Shown here in pieces: positions 14,497 to 23,200 of a stretch of DNA of 24,618 nt (position 1 is the stretch's first letter; the number at the start of each line of letters is the position of its first letter). Below the pieces are notes generated by a model. It had not been told where the DNA came from and made no database searches. It saw only the letters and a list, made by a program, of their open reading frames with translations. The position numbers were made by a program, and so were the translations under genes. Origin of the DNA: a virus; the IMG/VR virus record IMGVR_UViG_3300038701_001859, positions 1-24,618 of that record. One strand, written 5' to 3'.

Positions 14497-14787
14497 ATGG
14501 CCGGATATTTTTACGCATACGCCAGCGAGGCGACCGCCCGCTCTGCCAAGCCCGATTGGTTTGAACAAGACGAGGAAGGCGGCTATGCCCTGCGCTCCCC
14601 TCGCGTTGTGGCATCCACGCGCGGACTGTGGTTGGTCGAGCCAGTCCTGTCTGAGCCGGATGAAAACGGCGACCAGATCGTCATTACGCCCGGCGAGCGC
14701 TCGGCTGATTTCGTCATTCTGTCGCCGGAGCGCGACGGCACCGAGGCGCGGTTGATTGATCCGCCTGGACATCAAGGCTTTGCCTGA
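14497..14787 (+). CDS. Hypothetical structural-module protein (96 aa)
   Basis: Starts MAGYFYAYASEATARSAKPD, with GGGA upstream of the ATG; a TTG two codons earlier is less likely. The second half is polar and acidic (EPVLSEPDENGDQIVITPGE), ending LIDPPGHQGFA. I recognise no family. It sits between the lectin-like gene and the gp10-like gene and its stop overlaps the next ATG by one base, so it belongs to the original head-tail operon. Its Gly-Tyr-Phe-Tyr-Ala-Tyr start looks beta-like. No function is claimed. Confidence 0.6.
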   Translation: MAGYFYAYASEATARSAKPDWFEQDEEGGYALRSPRVVASTRGLWLVEPVLSEPDENGDQIVITPGERSADFVILSPERDGTEARLIDPPGHQGFA

Positions 14788-15215
14788 TGGTTGGCGCTCG
14801 CGTCACGGGTGTTGCTGACCTGCAAGTCGAGATGCAGAAAATCGGCCAGCGTTTCCAGCGCAATGTCATTCGCGAGGCTTCGCACGTCGCGGCGCTGGAT
14901 CTCGAACGCCATATCGTCACCTCGATCAATCAAGGCCCGGCCACCGGCAAGATGCGCGCCAATGGCAAGTCGCGCGCGTCCGCGCCTGGCGAATACCCGA
15001 TGACGGACATGGGCATCCTGGCCTCGTCCATCTCGACCGACCGCCGCAACAATGGCGCGGATGTGGTGGCGCGCGCGCCCTATGCGGAACGCCTGGAGTT
15101 CAAAGACCCGGCGCGCGGCGGGCGTCCTTTTATGCGGCGTGGGCTGCAGGAGAACGAAAACCGGATTTATCAGATCGTCCTCTGGGCGGCTCGCCGGATT
15201 TTGCAAAGGCCTTAG
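14787..15215 (+). CDS. HK97 gp10-like head-tail joining protein (142 aa)
   Basis: An adaptor of the connector complex. Recognisable parts are GVADLQVEMQKIGQRFQRN at the start, the positively charged middle PATGKMRANGKSRASAPGEY, and the late LEFKDPARGGRPFMRRGLQ followed by a helix (ENRIYQIVLWAARRIL). The APGEYP... then DPxRGGRPFM pattern is typical of the HK97 gp10 family. Length fits. It starts at a TGATG overlap and is followed two bases later by the tail terminator gene. The order connector, closure, gp10-like, terminator, tube is standard for long-tailed siphoviruses. Confidence 0.8.
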   Translation: MVGARVTGVADLQVEMQKIGQRFQRNVIREASHVAALDLERHIVTSINQGPATGKMRANGKSRASAPGEYPMTDMGILASSISTDRRNNGADVVARAPYAERLEFKDPARGGRPFMRRGLQENENRIYQIVLWAARRILQRP

Positions 15216-15217
15216 CC

Positions 15218-15763
15218 ATGCTCTCAGGACTGCCACTACTGGAAACCGTCAGAGCAGCTCTGACGGGCGACGGCCTGCTGGCTGGATTCATGGGCGGGAC
15301 GGCAAATGTCTTCGCTCTGGACGCGCCGGATAATCAAGCCCTGCCATACATCACGCTCTCATTCGTCAGCGCGACGGATTGGAGTTCTGGCAGCTTCGAC
15401 GGTGATGAGATCCAGTTTCAGGCCGCCGCTCATTTCGAGCGCGGCAAGTCTGGATCCGCAACGGGCGCGGTGGACGTTTCCAAAGCCATCGAGCGCATTC
15501 GTGACGTGCTTACTCATCGCGACGGCTTCGACCTGAATGCCAGCCCGGCGGAAGGTGAAACTGTTGCTCTCGATTTTCTGACAGGCCCCATGCGGGTCGC
15601 GCCGGCCGCCGACAAGCGGCTGGTGTCCTGTCGCTATGTCTCGGCCGCCATCATTCCTGGGCTGAATGATGATCCGGCGGGCGGTGTCGCGTCCGGTGTG
15701 GCGCGGGGCCAATCCATCAGCGGTGTCGTGACGTTCCGCGCTCTCATCAGCCCTTCCAACTAG
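15218..15763 (+). CDS. Tail terminator, DUF3168-type (181 aa)
   Basis: Caps the tail tube and joins it to the head. Matches the DUF3168 tail completion family: LPLLETVRAALTGDGLLAGF, then LPYITLSFVSATDWSSGSFD, FQAAAHFERGKSGSATGAVD and AIERIRDVL. The C-terminal extension after residue 130 (about) includes SCRYVSAAIIPGLNDDPAGG and SGVVTFRALISPSN, somewhat longer than the shortest members. An AAAGG sequence eight bases before the ATG supports the start. The tail tube gene follows directly. Confidence 0.82.
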   Translation: MLSGLPLLETVRAALTGDGLLAGFMGGTANVFALDAPDNQALPYITLSFVSATDWSSGSFDGDEIQFQAAAHFERGKSGSATGAVDVSKAIERIRDVLTHRDGFDLNASPAEGETVALDFLTGPMRVAPAADKRLVSCRYVSAAIIPGLNDDPAGGVASGVARGQSISGVVTFRALISPSN

Positions 15764-15774
15764 GAGCTTAAATC

Positions 15775-16182
15775 ATGGCCGCTCAAAAAGGTCTCGCCTA
15801 TCTTCTCAAGATCGACATCTCGTCGACCTTCACCACCATTGCCGGCATGCGCTCGCTGGAAATGCGGATGAACCGCACCCCGGTCGATGTCACCAATGCT
15901 GACAGCTCTGGCTTTGCCCGTGAGCTGCTTTCGACCGCCGGCAAAAAGACGCTGGACGTGTCCTTCTCCGGCATCTTCACCGATGCCGCCGCCGATGCCG
16001 CGCTACAGACGGATTTTGAAGCCGGCACGCTTCGCGACTTCCAGATCATCATCCCCGATTTCGGCACCTATGAGGGCGGCTTCATCATCACCGACCTTTC
16101 GCACAATGGCGCCTATGAGGGCGGCGGCGAGTTCTCGATCTCGCTGCAGTCCGGTGACGCCTGGGCCTTCTCGGCGGCATAG
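15775..16182 (+). CDS. Major tail tube protein (135 aa)
   Basis: Forms the stacked hexameric rings of the tail tube. The beta-rich sequence matches TP901-1/GTA-type tail tube proteins: LAYLLKIDISSTFTTIAGMR, then TPVDVTNADSSGFARELLST, AGKKTLDVSFSGIFTDAAAD, FQIIIPDFGTYEGGFIITDL and YEGGGEFSISLQSGDAWAF. An AGGAG sequence nine bases before the ATG is one of the strongest ribosome sites in the window, consistent with high expression. The gene is followed by the tail chaperone pair and tape measure, as expected. Confidence 0.9.
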   Translation: MAAQKGLAYLLKIDISSTFTTIAGMRSLEMRMNRTPVDVTNADSSGFARELLSTAGKKTLDVSFSGIFTDAAADAALQTDFEAGTLRDFQIIIPDFGTYEGGFIITDLSHNGAYEGGGEFSISLQSGDAWAFSAA

Positions 16183-16191
16183 GGGAAAAAG

Positions 16192-16521
16192 ATGGCCAAT
16201 AAGGCACGCGGCGAAGTGCGGGTCGAAGTCGGCGGCGAGGCGTTTGTCTTCGTCGCCAACCTCGGCGCGCTCGCAGACATCGAGGACGCGCTCGACAAGC
16301 CCTTTCCTGAAATCGCGGCCGGCATGCAGTCCGGTTCGGTTTCCGTGCGGGTGCTGCTCGCATGCGCTGAGGCGTTCGCTAAGGCGGGCGGGGCATCCGA
16401 TCTTTCCGCCCTGCGCAATTGCAATGACTTGGCCGGGCTCGCCTCGGCGGTCGGGGCTTGTGTCTCGGCTGCATTTGCGGGCGAGGGCAAGTCGGGAAAC
16501 GGCGACGGGGCGAAGACCTAG
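16192..16521 (+). CDS. Tail assembly chaperone, GTA gp10-like (109 aa)
   Basis: Matches the GTA-type tail assembly chaperone family: ANKARGEVRVEVGGEAFVFV, ANLGALADIEDALDKPFPE, then ALRNCNDLAGLASAVGACVS. The strong AGGGGA site is just upstream. The last codons contain the slippery heptamer G GGA AAC (16494-16500) in the correct phase, so a fraction of ribosomes should shift to the -1 frame and make a longer fusion ending at 16727, as in lambda gpG/gpGT. The short product (109 aa) ends at TAG 16519-16521. Both proteins would bind the tape measure protein during tail assembly. Confidence 0.82.
   Translation: MANKARGEVRVEVGGEAFVFVANLGALADIEDALDKPFPEIAAGMQSGSVSVRVLLACAEAFAKAGGASDLSALRNCNDLAGLASAVGACVSAAFAGEGKSGNGDGAKT
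16494..16500 (+). other. -1 programmed frameshift site (GGGAAAC)
   Basis: The heptamer G GGA AAC fits X XXY YYZ, and the zero-frame codons GGA (16495-16497) and AAC (16498-16500) are in phase with the chaperone start at 16192. After a -1 slip, reading continues CGG CGA CGG GGC in the frame of the second chaperone. A possible stem, ACGGG with CCCGT, lies downstream. Confidence 0.8.
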
Positions 16522-16727
16522 CCGAGATCCCGTGGCGCGGCTGGATCGCGCTAGGGATTGGCAAAATGGGACTTCGCCCGGCTGATTTCTGGGCCATGAG
16601 CGTCTTGGAGTGGACCGTGGCGGCTGAGGGCTTTGCCGAGTTCCACGGGGCCGGAAAGCCCGACCTCCCCACGATGGAAGAAATCGAAGCGGCCATCGCA
16701 TGGGATGAGTCGCGGCAGAAGGGTTAA
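16500..16727 (+). CDS. Chaperone C-terminal extension made by -1 frameshift (75 aa)
   Basis: This frame has no good start codon of its own before residue MGLRPADFW, and in frame it continues from the slip at 16500 as RRRGEDLAEIPWRGWIALG. It contains GLRPADFWAMSVLEWTVAAE, the recognised motif of the rcc01693-type tail assembly chaperone in gene transfer agents and related phages. The predicted fusion is 103 + 75 = 178 residues. In GTAs the two parts are separate genes, so a frameshift-linked pair is notable. An independent start at the ATG near 16566 (MGLRPADFW) is the alternative. The stop lies 3 bases before the tape measure ATG. Confidence 0.78.
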   Translation, partial: RRRGEDLAEIPWRGWIALGIGKMGLRPADFWAMSVLEWTVAAEGFAEFHGAGKPDLPTMEEIEAAIAWDESRQKG

Positions 16728-16730
16728 GCA

Positions 16731-18539
16731 ATGGTCAGCGCGGGCGAGGTCAAAGTCCACATCACCGGCGATATGCGTGACCTAGATGTTGCGCTTCGTC
16801 AGGCCCAAGGCGCAACCAGCCGGGCGGCCAATCGCATGCGGGCCAGCTTCGCATCCCTCGGTCGAGGTGTCGCTAACGTCGGTGCCCTTATCGCCGCTGC
16901 AATCGCGGCTGGTGTCTCCATGTCCGTTCGCGAGGCGGCGGGCGCTGAGGAAATCCGCTCGAAGTTCAATGCGGTTTTCCGTGGTAGCGCGGACGATGTG
17001 CGGGACTGGGCTGAGACGACCGCCGACGCGGCCTCCCGCTCGTCAATCGCGCTGGAACAATACCTCTCGACATTTCAGGATACGTTCGTTCCGCTGGGCT
17101 TTGCCCGTGAAGAAGCCGCGCAATTCTCGCAGACCCTGACCCAGCTTGCGCTGGATCTGGCCAGCTTCAACAATGAGAGCGAGCCAGACACGATTCGCGC
17201 GCTGCAATCTGCGCTGGTCGGCAATCACGAGACCGTGCGCCGCTATGGCGTCATCATTGATCAGGCCGCGCTTAATTCCGAGCTGCTGAATATGGGCATC
17301 CGGGGCGGCACGGACGCCGCCACCGCGCAGCAGATGGCGATGGCCCGCCTGAATATCATCATGGCCGGCACTGTTGACGCTCAAGGCGACGTTTTCAGGA
17401 CCGCGGACAGCGCAACGAACCAATATCGCGAGCTGCAAGCCGAGATCCGGGATGCTGCGGTTGCCATTGGGCAGAGCTTCATGCCCGCTGCCAAAGTCAT
17501 GATGGCATGGGCAATGGAAATCACCCCGCACATCGAGCGCGTGGGTGTCGCGCTTGGCAATGCGTTCGACAGCTTTGGGCGCCAATTCGCAGAAAATCAA
17601 TTCAACCCAGAGACGGAAGGACGCATTGAGGCAGAGCTTGCTTCCATAGAGCGCGCGGTCGAAAGTTTCTGGAGATCAATTGAAAGAAACGAAAACCGCA
17701 TAATCAGCTTGCCGGTGCTGACCTCGTTTATCGGCGCAGATCAAGCAGGCGGCATCGCCGAAAACTACAGAGCACCCGGCGGCGTTCCTAATCAAATCAG
17801 TGTAGTCGGGCAGCTCGAAACGGTGGTCGCGCTAAATGAGCGCATTGCCGAGCTTCGCGCCCAGCTTTCTGACCTAACCAATACCCAGGACAATAACACC
17901 GGCTCGACGGATGCGGTGACGCAGAGCATGGACGATTTCCTGGCCACCTTGCAGCCGGCAATTCGCGCAGAGGTGGAGCACAACCGGGAGCTGGAGGAAT
18001 ACGGGCGGCTGGCTGAAAACTTCGCGGAGAAAACCGAGCTTCGCAATGCTGCCATCCGTGAAAGCAAGACGGCTCTGGAAGAAGTTTCTGGATCGTTCGA
18101 GCGCTTCACTATCGACAGCGAGCGCGCGGCCTATTCCGTCACCGAGGCTATCGGCTCGGCCTTCGACAATATGGCGCGCGGCATCAAGGTCACATTTAAC
18201 GATCTGGCCAGCGAAATCATGTCCATCATGGCCCGGATCGCGTTCAACAACCTGATCGCCCAGCCTGTCGCCAACTTCACGCAGGGCCTTTTCGATGGCG
18301 CGCTCGGCACCGTCTTGGGAACGGGTTCCGGCGCAGCCGTCAAAAGCGCGGCCAGCAAGGCAGGCGCTCAGCCGGTCGGGCAGACCATTATCAACATTGA
18401 CGCCAAATACGCGACCGAGGGGACGGCCCAGATGATCGCCCGCGCCTTCCAGCAGAACGCGCCGGCACTGGTGCAACAATCGGTCTCTGCCTCGGTTGAA
18501 GCCGTCACCCAGCAGTCAGGCATGAGGAGCGCGATCTAA
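16731..18539 (+). CDS. Tail tape measure protein (602 aa)
   Basis: Sets tail length and is threaded through the tube. The N-terminus begins SAGEVKVHITGDMRDLDVAL and AQGATSRAANRMRASFASLG, followed by a hydrophobic segment NVGALIAAAIAAGVSMSV (about residues 42-60). Helical tape-measure repeats with Ala/Glu/Gln follow, for example LEQYLSTFQDTFVPLGFARE and FSQTLTQLALDLASFNNESE. Near the C-terminus is the lambda-type signature FDNMARGIKVTFNDLASEIM followed by SIMARIAFNNLIAQPVANFT. At 602 residues it is short, predicting a tail of roughly 90 nm by the usual 0.15 nm per residue rule. A small stretch around 17590-17800 is lower in GC than the rest, hinting at mosaic exchange. Confidence 0.92.
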   Translation: MVSAGEVKVHITGDMRDLDVALRQAQGATSRAANRMRASFASLGRGVANVGALIAAAIAAGVSMSVREAAGAEEIRSKFNAVFRGSADDVRDWAETTADAASRSSIALEQYLSTFQDTFVPLGFAREEAAQFSQTLTQLALDLASFNNESEPDTIRALQSALVGNHETVRRYGVIIDQAALNSELLNMGIRGGTDAATAQQMAMARLNIIMAGTVDAQGDVFRTADSATNQYRELQAEIRDAAVAIGQSFMPAAKVMMAWAMEITPHIERVGVALGNAFDSFGRQFAENQFNPETEGRIEAELASIERAVESFWRSIERNENRIISLPVLTSFIGADQAGGIAENYRAPGGVPNQISVVGQLETVVALNERIAELRAQLSDLTNTQDNNTGSTDAVTQSMDDFLATLQPAIRAEVEHNRELEEYGRLAENFAEKTELRNAAIRESKTALEEVSGSFERFTIDSERAAYSVTEAIGSAFDNMARGIKVTFNDLASEIMSIMARIAFNNLIAQPVANFTQGLFDGALGTVLGTGSGAAVKSAASKAGAQPVGQTIINIDAKYATEGTAQMIARAFQQNAPALVQQSVSASVEAVTQQSGMRSAI

Positions 18540-19234
18540 TGGTTGCCAGCCTTCCAACCGCGCCCGGCCCGCGCCGTGTCAATTTGCGCCTCGCAGCCAA
18601 TAGCGCCAGCCATGTCAGCCCGATTACCGGGGCGACCCAGACAAGCGCGCGCTTCGGGGCAATGTGGATGCTCGATATTGAGCTTCCGCCCCTGTCGCGC
18701 CGGCAGGCCGGGGAGTGGCTTTCCGTCCTAGCCGACGCAAATGGCGTCTCCGGCTCGATCTATGCCGGGCCGCACTGCCCGCGCCCGGTCGATTACTATG
18801 ATGCCACGGCCAACCCCAACCACCCGCAATCTGCCAGCCTGTCGCTGGATTTCATCGCCGGGGAGTATGCGGCCCGCTGGGTGACAACCCCGACTCCCTT
18901 GGTTGACGGCGGATCCCAGACCGGCACGACGCTCGATACGGACGGGTGGAGTGAAGGCGACGGCCTGAATAAAGGCGACTGGATCGCGTTCGAGAACGGC
19001 ACCTTCCGCGAACTGCACATGGTCACGGCTGACAGCTTTGCAGACAGCAATGGCGACATGACGATCACGCTGGCCCCGAAGATCAGGCGCAGCCCGTCCG
19101 ACAATGCCGCCCTGATTATCGAGCGCGCGACGGGCGAGTTCATCGCGGCCGACAATGACCAGGCCGCAGAGGACTTCGACGGGGTGAACGGGACGCGCTC
19201 GATCGGTCTCAAGCTGCGGGAGTTCCTGCGATGA
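18539..19234 (+). CDS. Distal tail-like protein (231 aa)
   Basis: Probably the hexamer ring between tube and tip. The N-terminal half resembles distal tail proteins: NLRLAANSASHVSPITGATQ, WMLDIELPPLSRRQAGEWLS, then GSIYAGPHCPRP. The second half has beta strands with KGDWIAFENGTFRELHMVTA, NGDMTITLAPKIRRSPSDNA and LIIERATGEF, a layout seen in tail-tip proteins next to the tape measure. It overlaps the tape measure stop by one base (TAATG) and ends in an ATGA overlap with the hub-like gene. The assignment depends on gene order and fold-like motifs; a named family is not certain. Confidence 0.6.
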   Translation: MVASLPTAPGPRRVNLRLAANSASHVSPITGATQTSARFGAMWMLDIELPPLSRRQAGEWLSVLADANGVSGSIYAGPHCPRPVDYYDATANPNHPQSASLSLDFIAGEYAARWVTTPTPLVDGGSQTGTTLDTDGWSEGDGLNKGDWIAFENGTFRELHMVTADSFADSNGDMTITLAPKIRRSPSDNAALIIERATGEFIAADNDQAAEDFDGVNGTRSIGLKLREFLR

Positions 19235-19866
19235 GCCAGACAGCCAACTTCAAGTCGGAAACAACCGCCGCCCAGAACGCGCCCTTTGCGATGGTCCGGC
19301 TGGATCTTCCTTCCGGCACTGTGCGCTTTTTCACCGGCATCGGGGAGCTATCATGGGACAGCCAGACATGGACCGGCGCGGGCGATTTGGGCTTCATTGG
19401 CCCGCTGGAAAGCGCCACGGAATTGCGCGCCGGAAGGGTGCAAATCGGCCTCTCGGGTCTAAACTCATCGGTGAAGGCTGACGCGCTGAATGAGCTGGTG
19501 CGCGGCTCCGATGTCTACATTTATCTCGGCTTCTTCAATCTCGCGACGGACGCCATCATTGCTGACCCCTGGCTCGCTTTCTTTGGCAAGGTGGATGAGC
19601 CGTCCGTGACCGAGAAAGAGGACGGAATCGACATCACCGTTTCTTGCCTCGATGGCGTCGGCGCGGCGCTTCGCCGGACAGAGCATCGCCGGAACGGGGC
19701 CGATCAGGAAGCCATTTTTTCCGGTGACGAAATCTTCGAGTTTGTGGCCGATAGCACACCGCTTAATTGGGGCGCGCCCGGCGCGGCTGTGACCGGCGGT
19801 TCCGGCAGCGGCGGCTCCGGGGCCGGCACCGGCCTCTCGCCCGGCCGGACGCTGCGCGATTATTAA
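19231..19866 (+). CDS. Tail hub protein, DUF2163-like (211 aa)
   Basis: Residues 10-150 match the shape of DUF2163-type tail proteins found in GTAs and siphoviruses: FAMVRLDLPSGTVRFFTGIG, SWDSQTWTGAGDLGFIGPLE, ELRAGRVQIGLSGLNSS, LVRGSDVYIYLGFFNLATDA and GIDITVSCLDGVGAALRRTE. The C-terminus is a Gly/Ser linker (GGSGSGGSGAGTG) followed by SPGRTLRDY. It starts at an ATGA overlap. Its stop TAA (19864-19866) overlaps the ATT start of the next gene. Members in GTAs are longer, so this may be a shortened form; a linked continuation into the next frame was considered and is discussed as a finding. Confidence 0.65.
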   Translation: MSQTANFKSETTAAQNAPFAMVRLDLPSGTVRFFTGIGELSWDSQTWTGAGDLGFIGPLESATELRAGRVQIGLSGLNSSVKADALNELVRGSDVYIYLGFFNLATDAIIADPWLAFFGKVDEPSVTEKEDGIDITVSCLDGVGAALRRTEHRRNGADQEAIFSGDEIFEFVADSTPLNWGAPGAAVTGGSGSGGSGAGTGLSPGRTLRDY

Positions 19867-20245
19867 AGACCGCGCGCGGCTTGAGGCTTTCCTCATCCGC
19901 AACCGCTGCAAGCCGGTCGACTATCGGGCTTGGGATTGCGCGCGCTATGCCGCTGCGTGGCTGGCCGACAGCGGTCATCCCGTCAGCCTTCCGCACTGGT
20001 CAAATAAGTTCGGCGCCCTGCGCGTTGTGCGCCGGCATGGATACCGCTTGGCCGATCTGATGGCTGATTACGCGGGAAGCCCGACAGAACCGGCCCGCGC
20101 GCCTTGGGGCGCCATCGTGGCCCTGCCTTCGCCGCCTCTTGATGCCTTGGGCATCGCGGACGGCTCCTCCGCAATCTTCCTCGCGCCAAACGGTGGCTAT
20201 ACGCGCCGCCCGCTCCGCGCCTGCTCTCATGCCTGGGTGACCTGA
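19862..20245 (+). CDS. DUF6950-like tail protein with apparent ATT start (127 aa)
   Basis: A clearly coding frame begins at ATT 19862 and ends at TGA 20243-20245. It contains FLIRNRCKPVDYRAWDCARY, AAAWLADSG, LRVVRRHGYRLADLMADYAG, PWGAIVALP, LGIADGSSAIFLAP and the ending LRACSHAWVT. The pattern (DC motif near residue 27, GALR, WG and final AW) matches DUF6950-type proteins that stand next to DUF2163 in the place of the NlpC/P60 peptidase in GTA tails. No ATG, GTG or TTG lies upstream in frame without losing the conserved part. The ATT overlaps the hub stop, suggesting re-initiation. No catalytic His/Asn triad for a peptidase is obvious. Confidence 0.65.
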   Translation: MKDRARLEAFLIRNRCKPVDYRAWDCARYAAAWLADSGHPVSLPHWSNKFGALRVVRRHGYRLADLMADYAGSPTEPARAPWGAIVALPSPPLDALGIADGSSAIFLAPNGGYTRRPLRACSHAWVT

Positions 20246-23200
20246 TGCCTCCTGTCGTCGGTGCTGTTACGACCTTTATTGCATCCGCGCTCACCGCCGG
20301 ATTTACGCAATCGGTGGGGGCCACGCTTTGGGGCTTTGCCCAGCGCGCCCTGATCTCGGTCGGCCTTGGCTTGGCGTCCAGCGCGCTGACCCCAAAGCCA
20401 AAATCTCCCAGCTTCAATGATCCGGGCCGGCCGCTGGCTTTCCAGCCCAACCCGGACGCGCCGCGGCAGGTCATTTATGGCGAGACGGCCATCGCCGGCC
20501 AGATCATCGCCCAGCGCACCTCCTCCAATAACAAATACGCGCACTTTATCGCCGCCCTTGGCGATGGCGGTCCCTATGAAAGCGTCGAGGCCATCCGGCT
20601 CAACAATGAGACCGTAACGCTGGACGGATCGGGCTATGTGACCGCCCCGACCAAGTGGGCCAGCTCGAAATGCCGGATCGAAACCAAGCTCGGCACGGAA
20701 AGCCAGACGGCATTCTCGTCAGCGGTTTCCGAGATCAGCGATTGGACGAGCGACCATGCAGGCAAGGGCGTGGCGCTGGCTCATATGCGCTATGAGTACG
20801 ACCCGGAGGTCTGGACCAGCGGCATTCCTTCGCCCCTGTTCATCATGCGCGGCCGCAAGGTTTACGATCCGCGCCTTGACAGCTCGCCCGGCAATGACCC
20901 GACGAATGCGTCCTATATCGCATGGTCTCAAAACCCGGCGCTCTGGGCGCTCGACTATATCCGGGGCGTCGAAACAAACGGGACGCGCGTCCTAGGCTTG
21001 GGCGTTCCCTCTGCCCTGATCGACTGGCAGAGCTTTGCCGACGCCGCGGACGTGTGCGACGAGACGGTCGCGGTAAAGGCGGGCGGCACGATTGCCCGCT
21101 ATACCGGCGGCGGTGGCATCGTCTCGGCGGCTGACGATCCGATTGCCGTGCTTGAAGCCATGATGTCGGCGATGGCCGGCGTTCTCACCACGCGCTCGGG
21201 CCTGATCTCGATTTATGCAGGCGAGGCCCAGACCGCGACGGTGACGCTGACCGATGACGATCTGGCCGGGCCGATCCGTGTGACGGGCGCGCGGTCCATC
21301 CGCGAAACGGCGAACGCGGTCTCGGTCCAGTATCGCGAACCCTCAGCGGGCTATAATTTTGCAGGCGCTCCGGCCTATCGTAATTCGACTTGGGAGACCG
21401 AGGACGACAGCGAAGTGCTGTGGACCGAGCTACGCCTGCCTTTCACCGATGACCACCGCGTTGCGCAGCGCCTGGCCAAGATCCACGGCGGCAACAAGCG
21501 CGAGCCCCGCGAGATATCCGCGCGCTACAAGATCAAGGCCATCCAAATTCAGGAAGGCGAGGTCTTCACGCTCGACAGCGACAGCTACGGGTCGGCGGCA
21601 AATGGGAAATATCGCGTCGTCTCGCGGAAGATCAACCCGGACGGCTCCGTTGACATCACGGCTCGCTCGGAGACTGACAGCAAATACGACTGGACCGCCG
21701 CAAGCGAGGAGCAAGACCCGCCGGCCGGCACAGTCGCCGCCGCTTCAACGCCGACCACGGCCACCCCGACCGGCTGGAGTGTGACGGCAACAGAGGTCAG
21801 CGGACCACAAGGCGCGGTGCAGACTGTGCTCAATATCGCAGCTCCGGGCAGCATCGACGCTTCGGTCCTGTCCGTCGAAATCGAGTATCAACGGCAAGCG
21901 GGCGCCAGCCTTGGGCTGGACTTCCTTGGCTCGCAGTTTTCCAGCGAGAGCGGATCTGTTGCTGGGGATGGCGACTATATCCCGGTCGCGACCCTTTCCC
22001 GCGCTCAAGCCCTGAACGGCTATCGTATCCCGAACGTCGAGCGCGCGCGGGGCTATTCGATCCGCATTCGATACCGCAGCTCGTTCTATATCGCCTCGGA
22101 TTGGCTGACTATCGAAGCCGCGGTCGATCAGGGTGGCGCCGCGCTGGCCGCACCTAGCGGCTGGACCGCTGCCGGATCGACCCAGACCAGTGCCGAAGGA
22201 TATGCCCGGCCGGTGGTGACAGTCACTGCCCCGACCTCCGGTGTTCCGGCAAGCGCAAGCCTTGTGGCAATCGACATCCGCAAGGTGACGGATTCCGAGT
22301 TCTCAGACCAGACGGTCCTGAGCCGAGGCGAGGCAGCGCGCGGCCGCACCATCCAGGCCATTGCCGGGAATAGCTATTACGTCCGCGTTAGGTATGGCTC
22401 CGATGGCGGCGTGTGGGGGCAGGCCCAGATCATCCCGGTCAGCGTGGACGCGACGGGCGCGGTTGCCCTGACGACCTTTGCGGTCTCCTCCACCTCGCAG
22501 ACCTCCGGCAGCTTTGCCTTGCCGGGCTTTTCCGCTTCATGGGATGCGCTTTCTGGCGATGACCTGCAGCGCACGCGCTCGATTGCGGTTCAATATCGGC
22601 TCGACGGCACGACAAATGTCACCACGCTTTATGTGGAAGCCGACGAAACGGCCAAAGCTGTTGCGGGCCTGATCGGCGGGGCGACCTATAATGTCCGCGC
22701 GCGGGCCGAGGACGTTTATGGCGGCGGAAGCTGGACGAGCTGGGCGGATGTGACGGTCTCGTCAACATGGACGGTCGGCGGGGCCACCTCGGTCGGCTGG
22801 TCCGGCGTTTCTGACGATGACGGGAACCGGCCTGAGCCGAACGCCAACTACATCACGAACACAAGCGAGCTGACGGACGGAGCAGGCTTAGGTGATACTG
22901 CTGTGTGGTCTTCGGTTGATGGTATTCCGGAGAACCTTGACTCGCTTGTTGGTACGGAACCGATCCTTAACACCGCTATCACAGTTGACGGTTCCGGTGT
23001 GTTGAGTGGTATCGGCACAGCGTCCATCGTGGTTAATAACGCTTCGCTCACGGTTGCCAACATTCCCACGCTGAGCCTTTCAAAGATCAGTGACGCGGGG
23101 GGGCTTGCTTCGCTGGACGAAATAGGTCCGACAGAATTGGCGTCCGGGTATAATCTTGTTACAGCTTCAACGGGATTTCCCACCCCTTCCGGTTCTAAAA

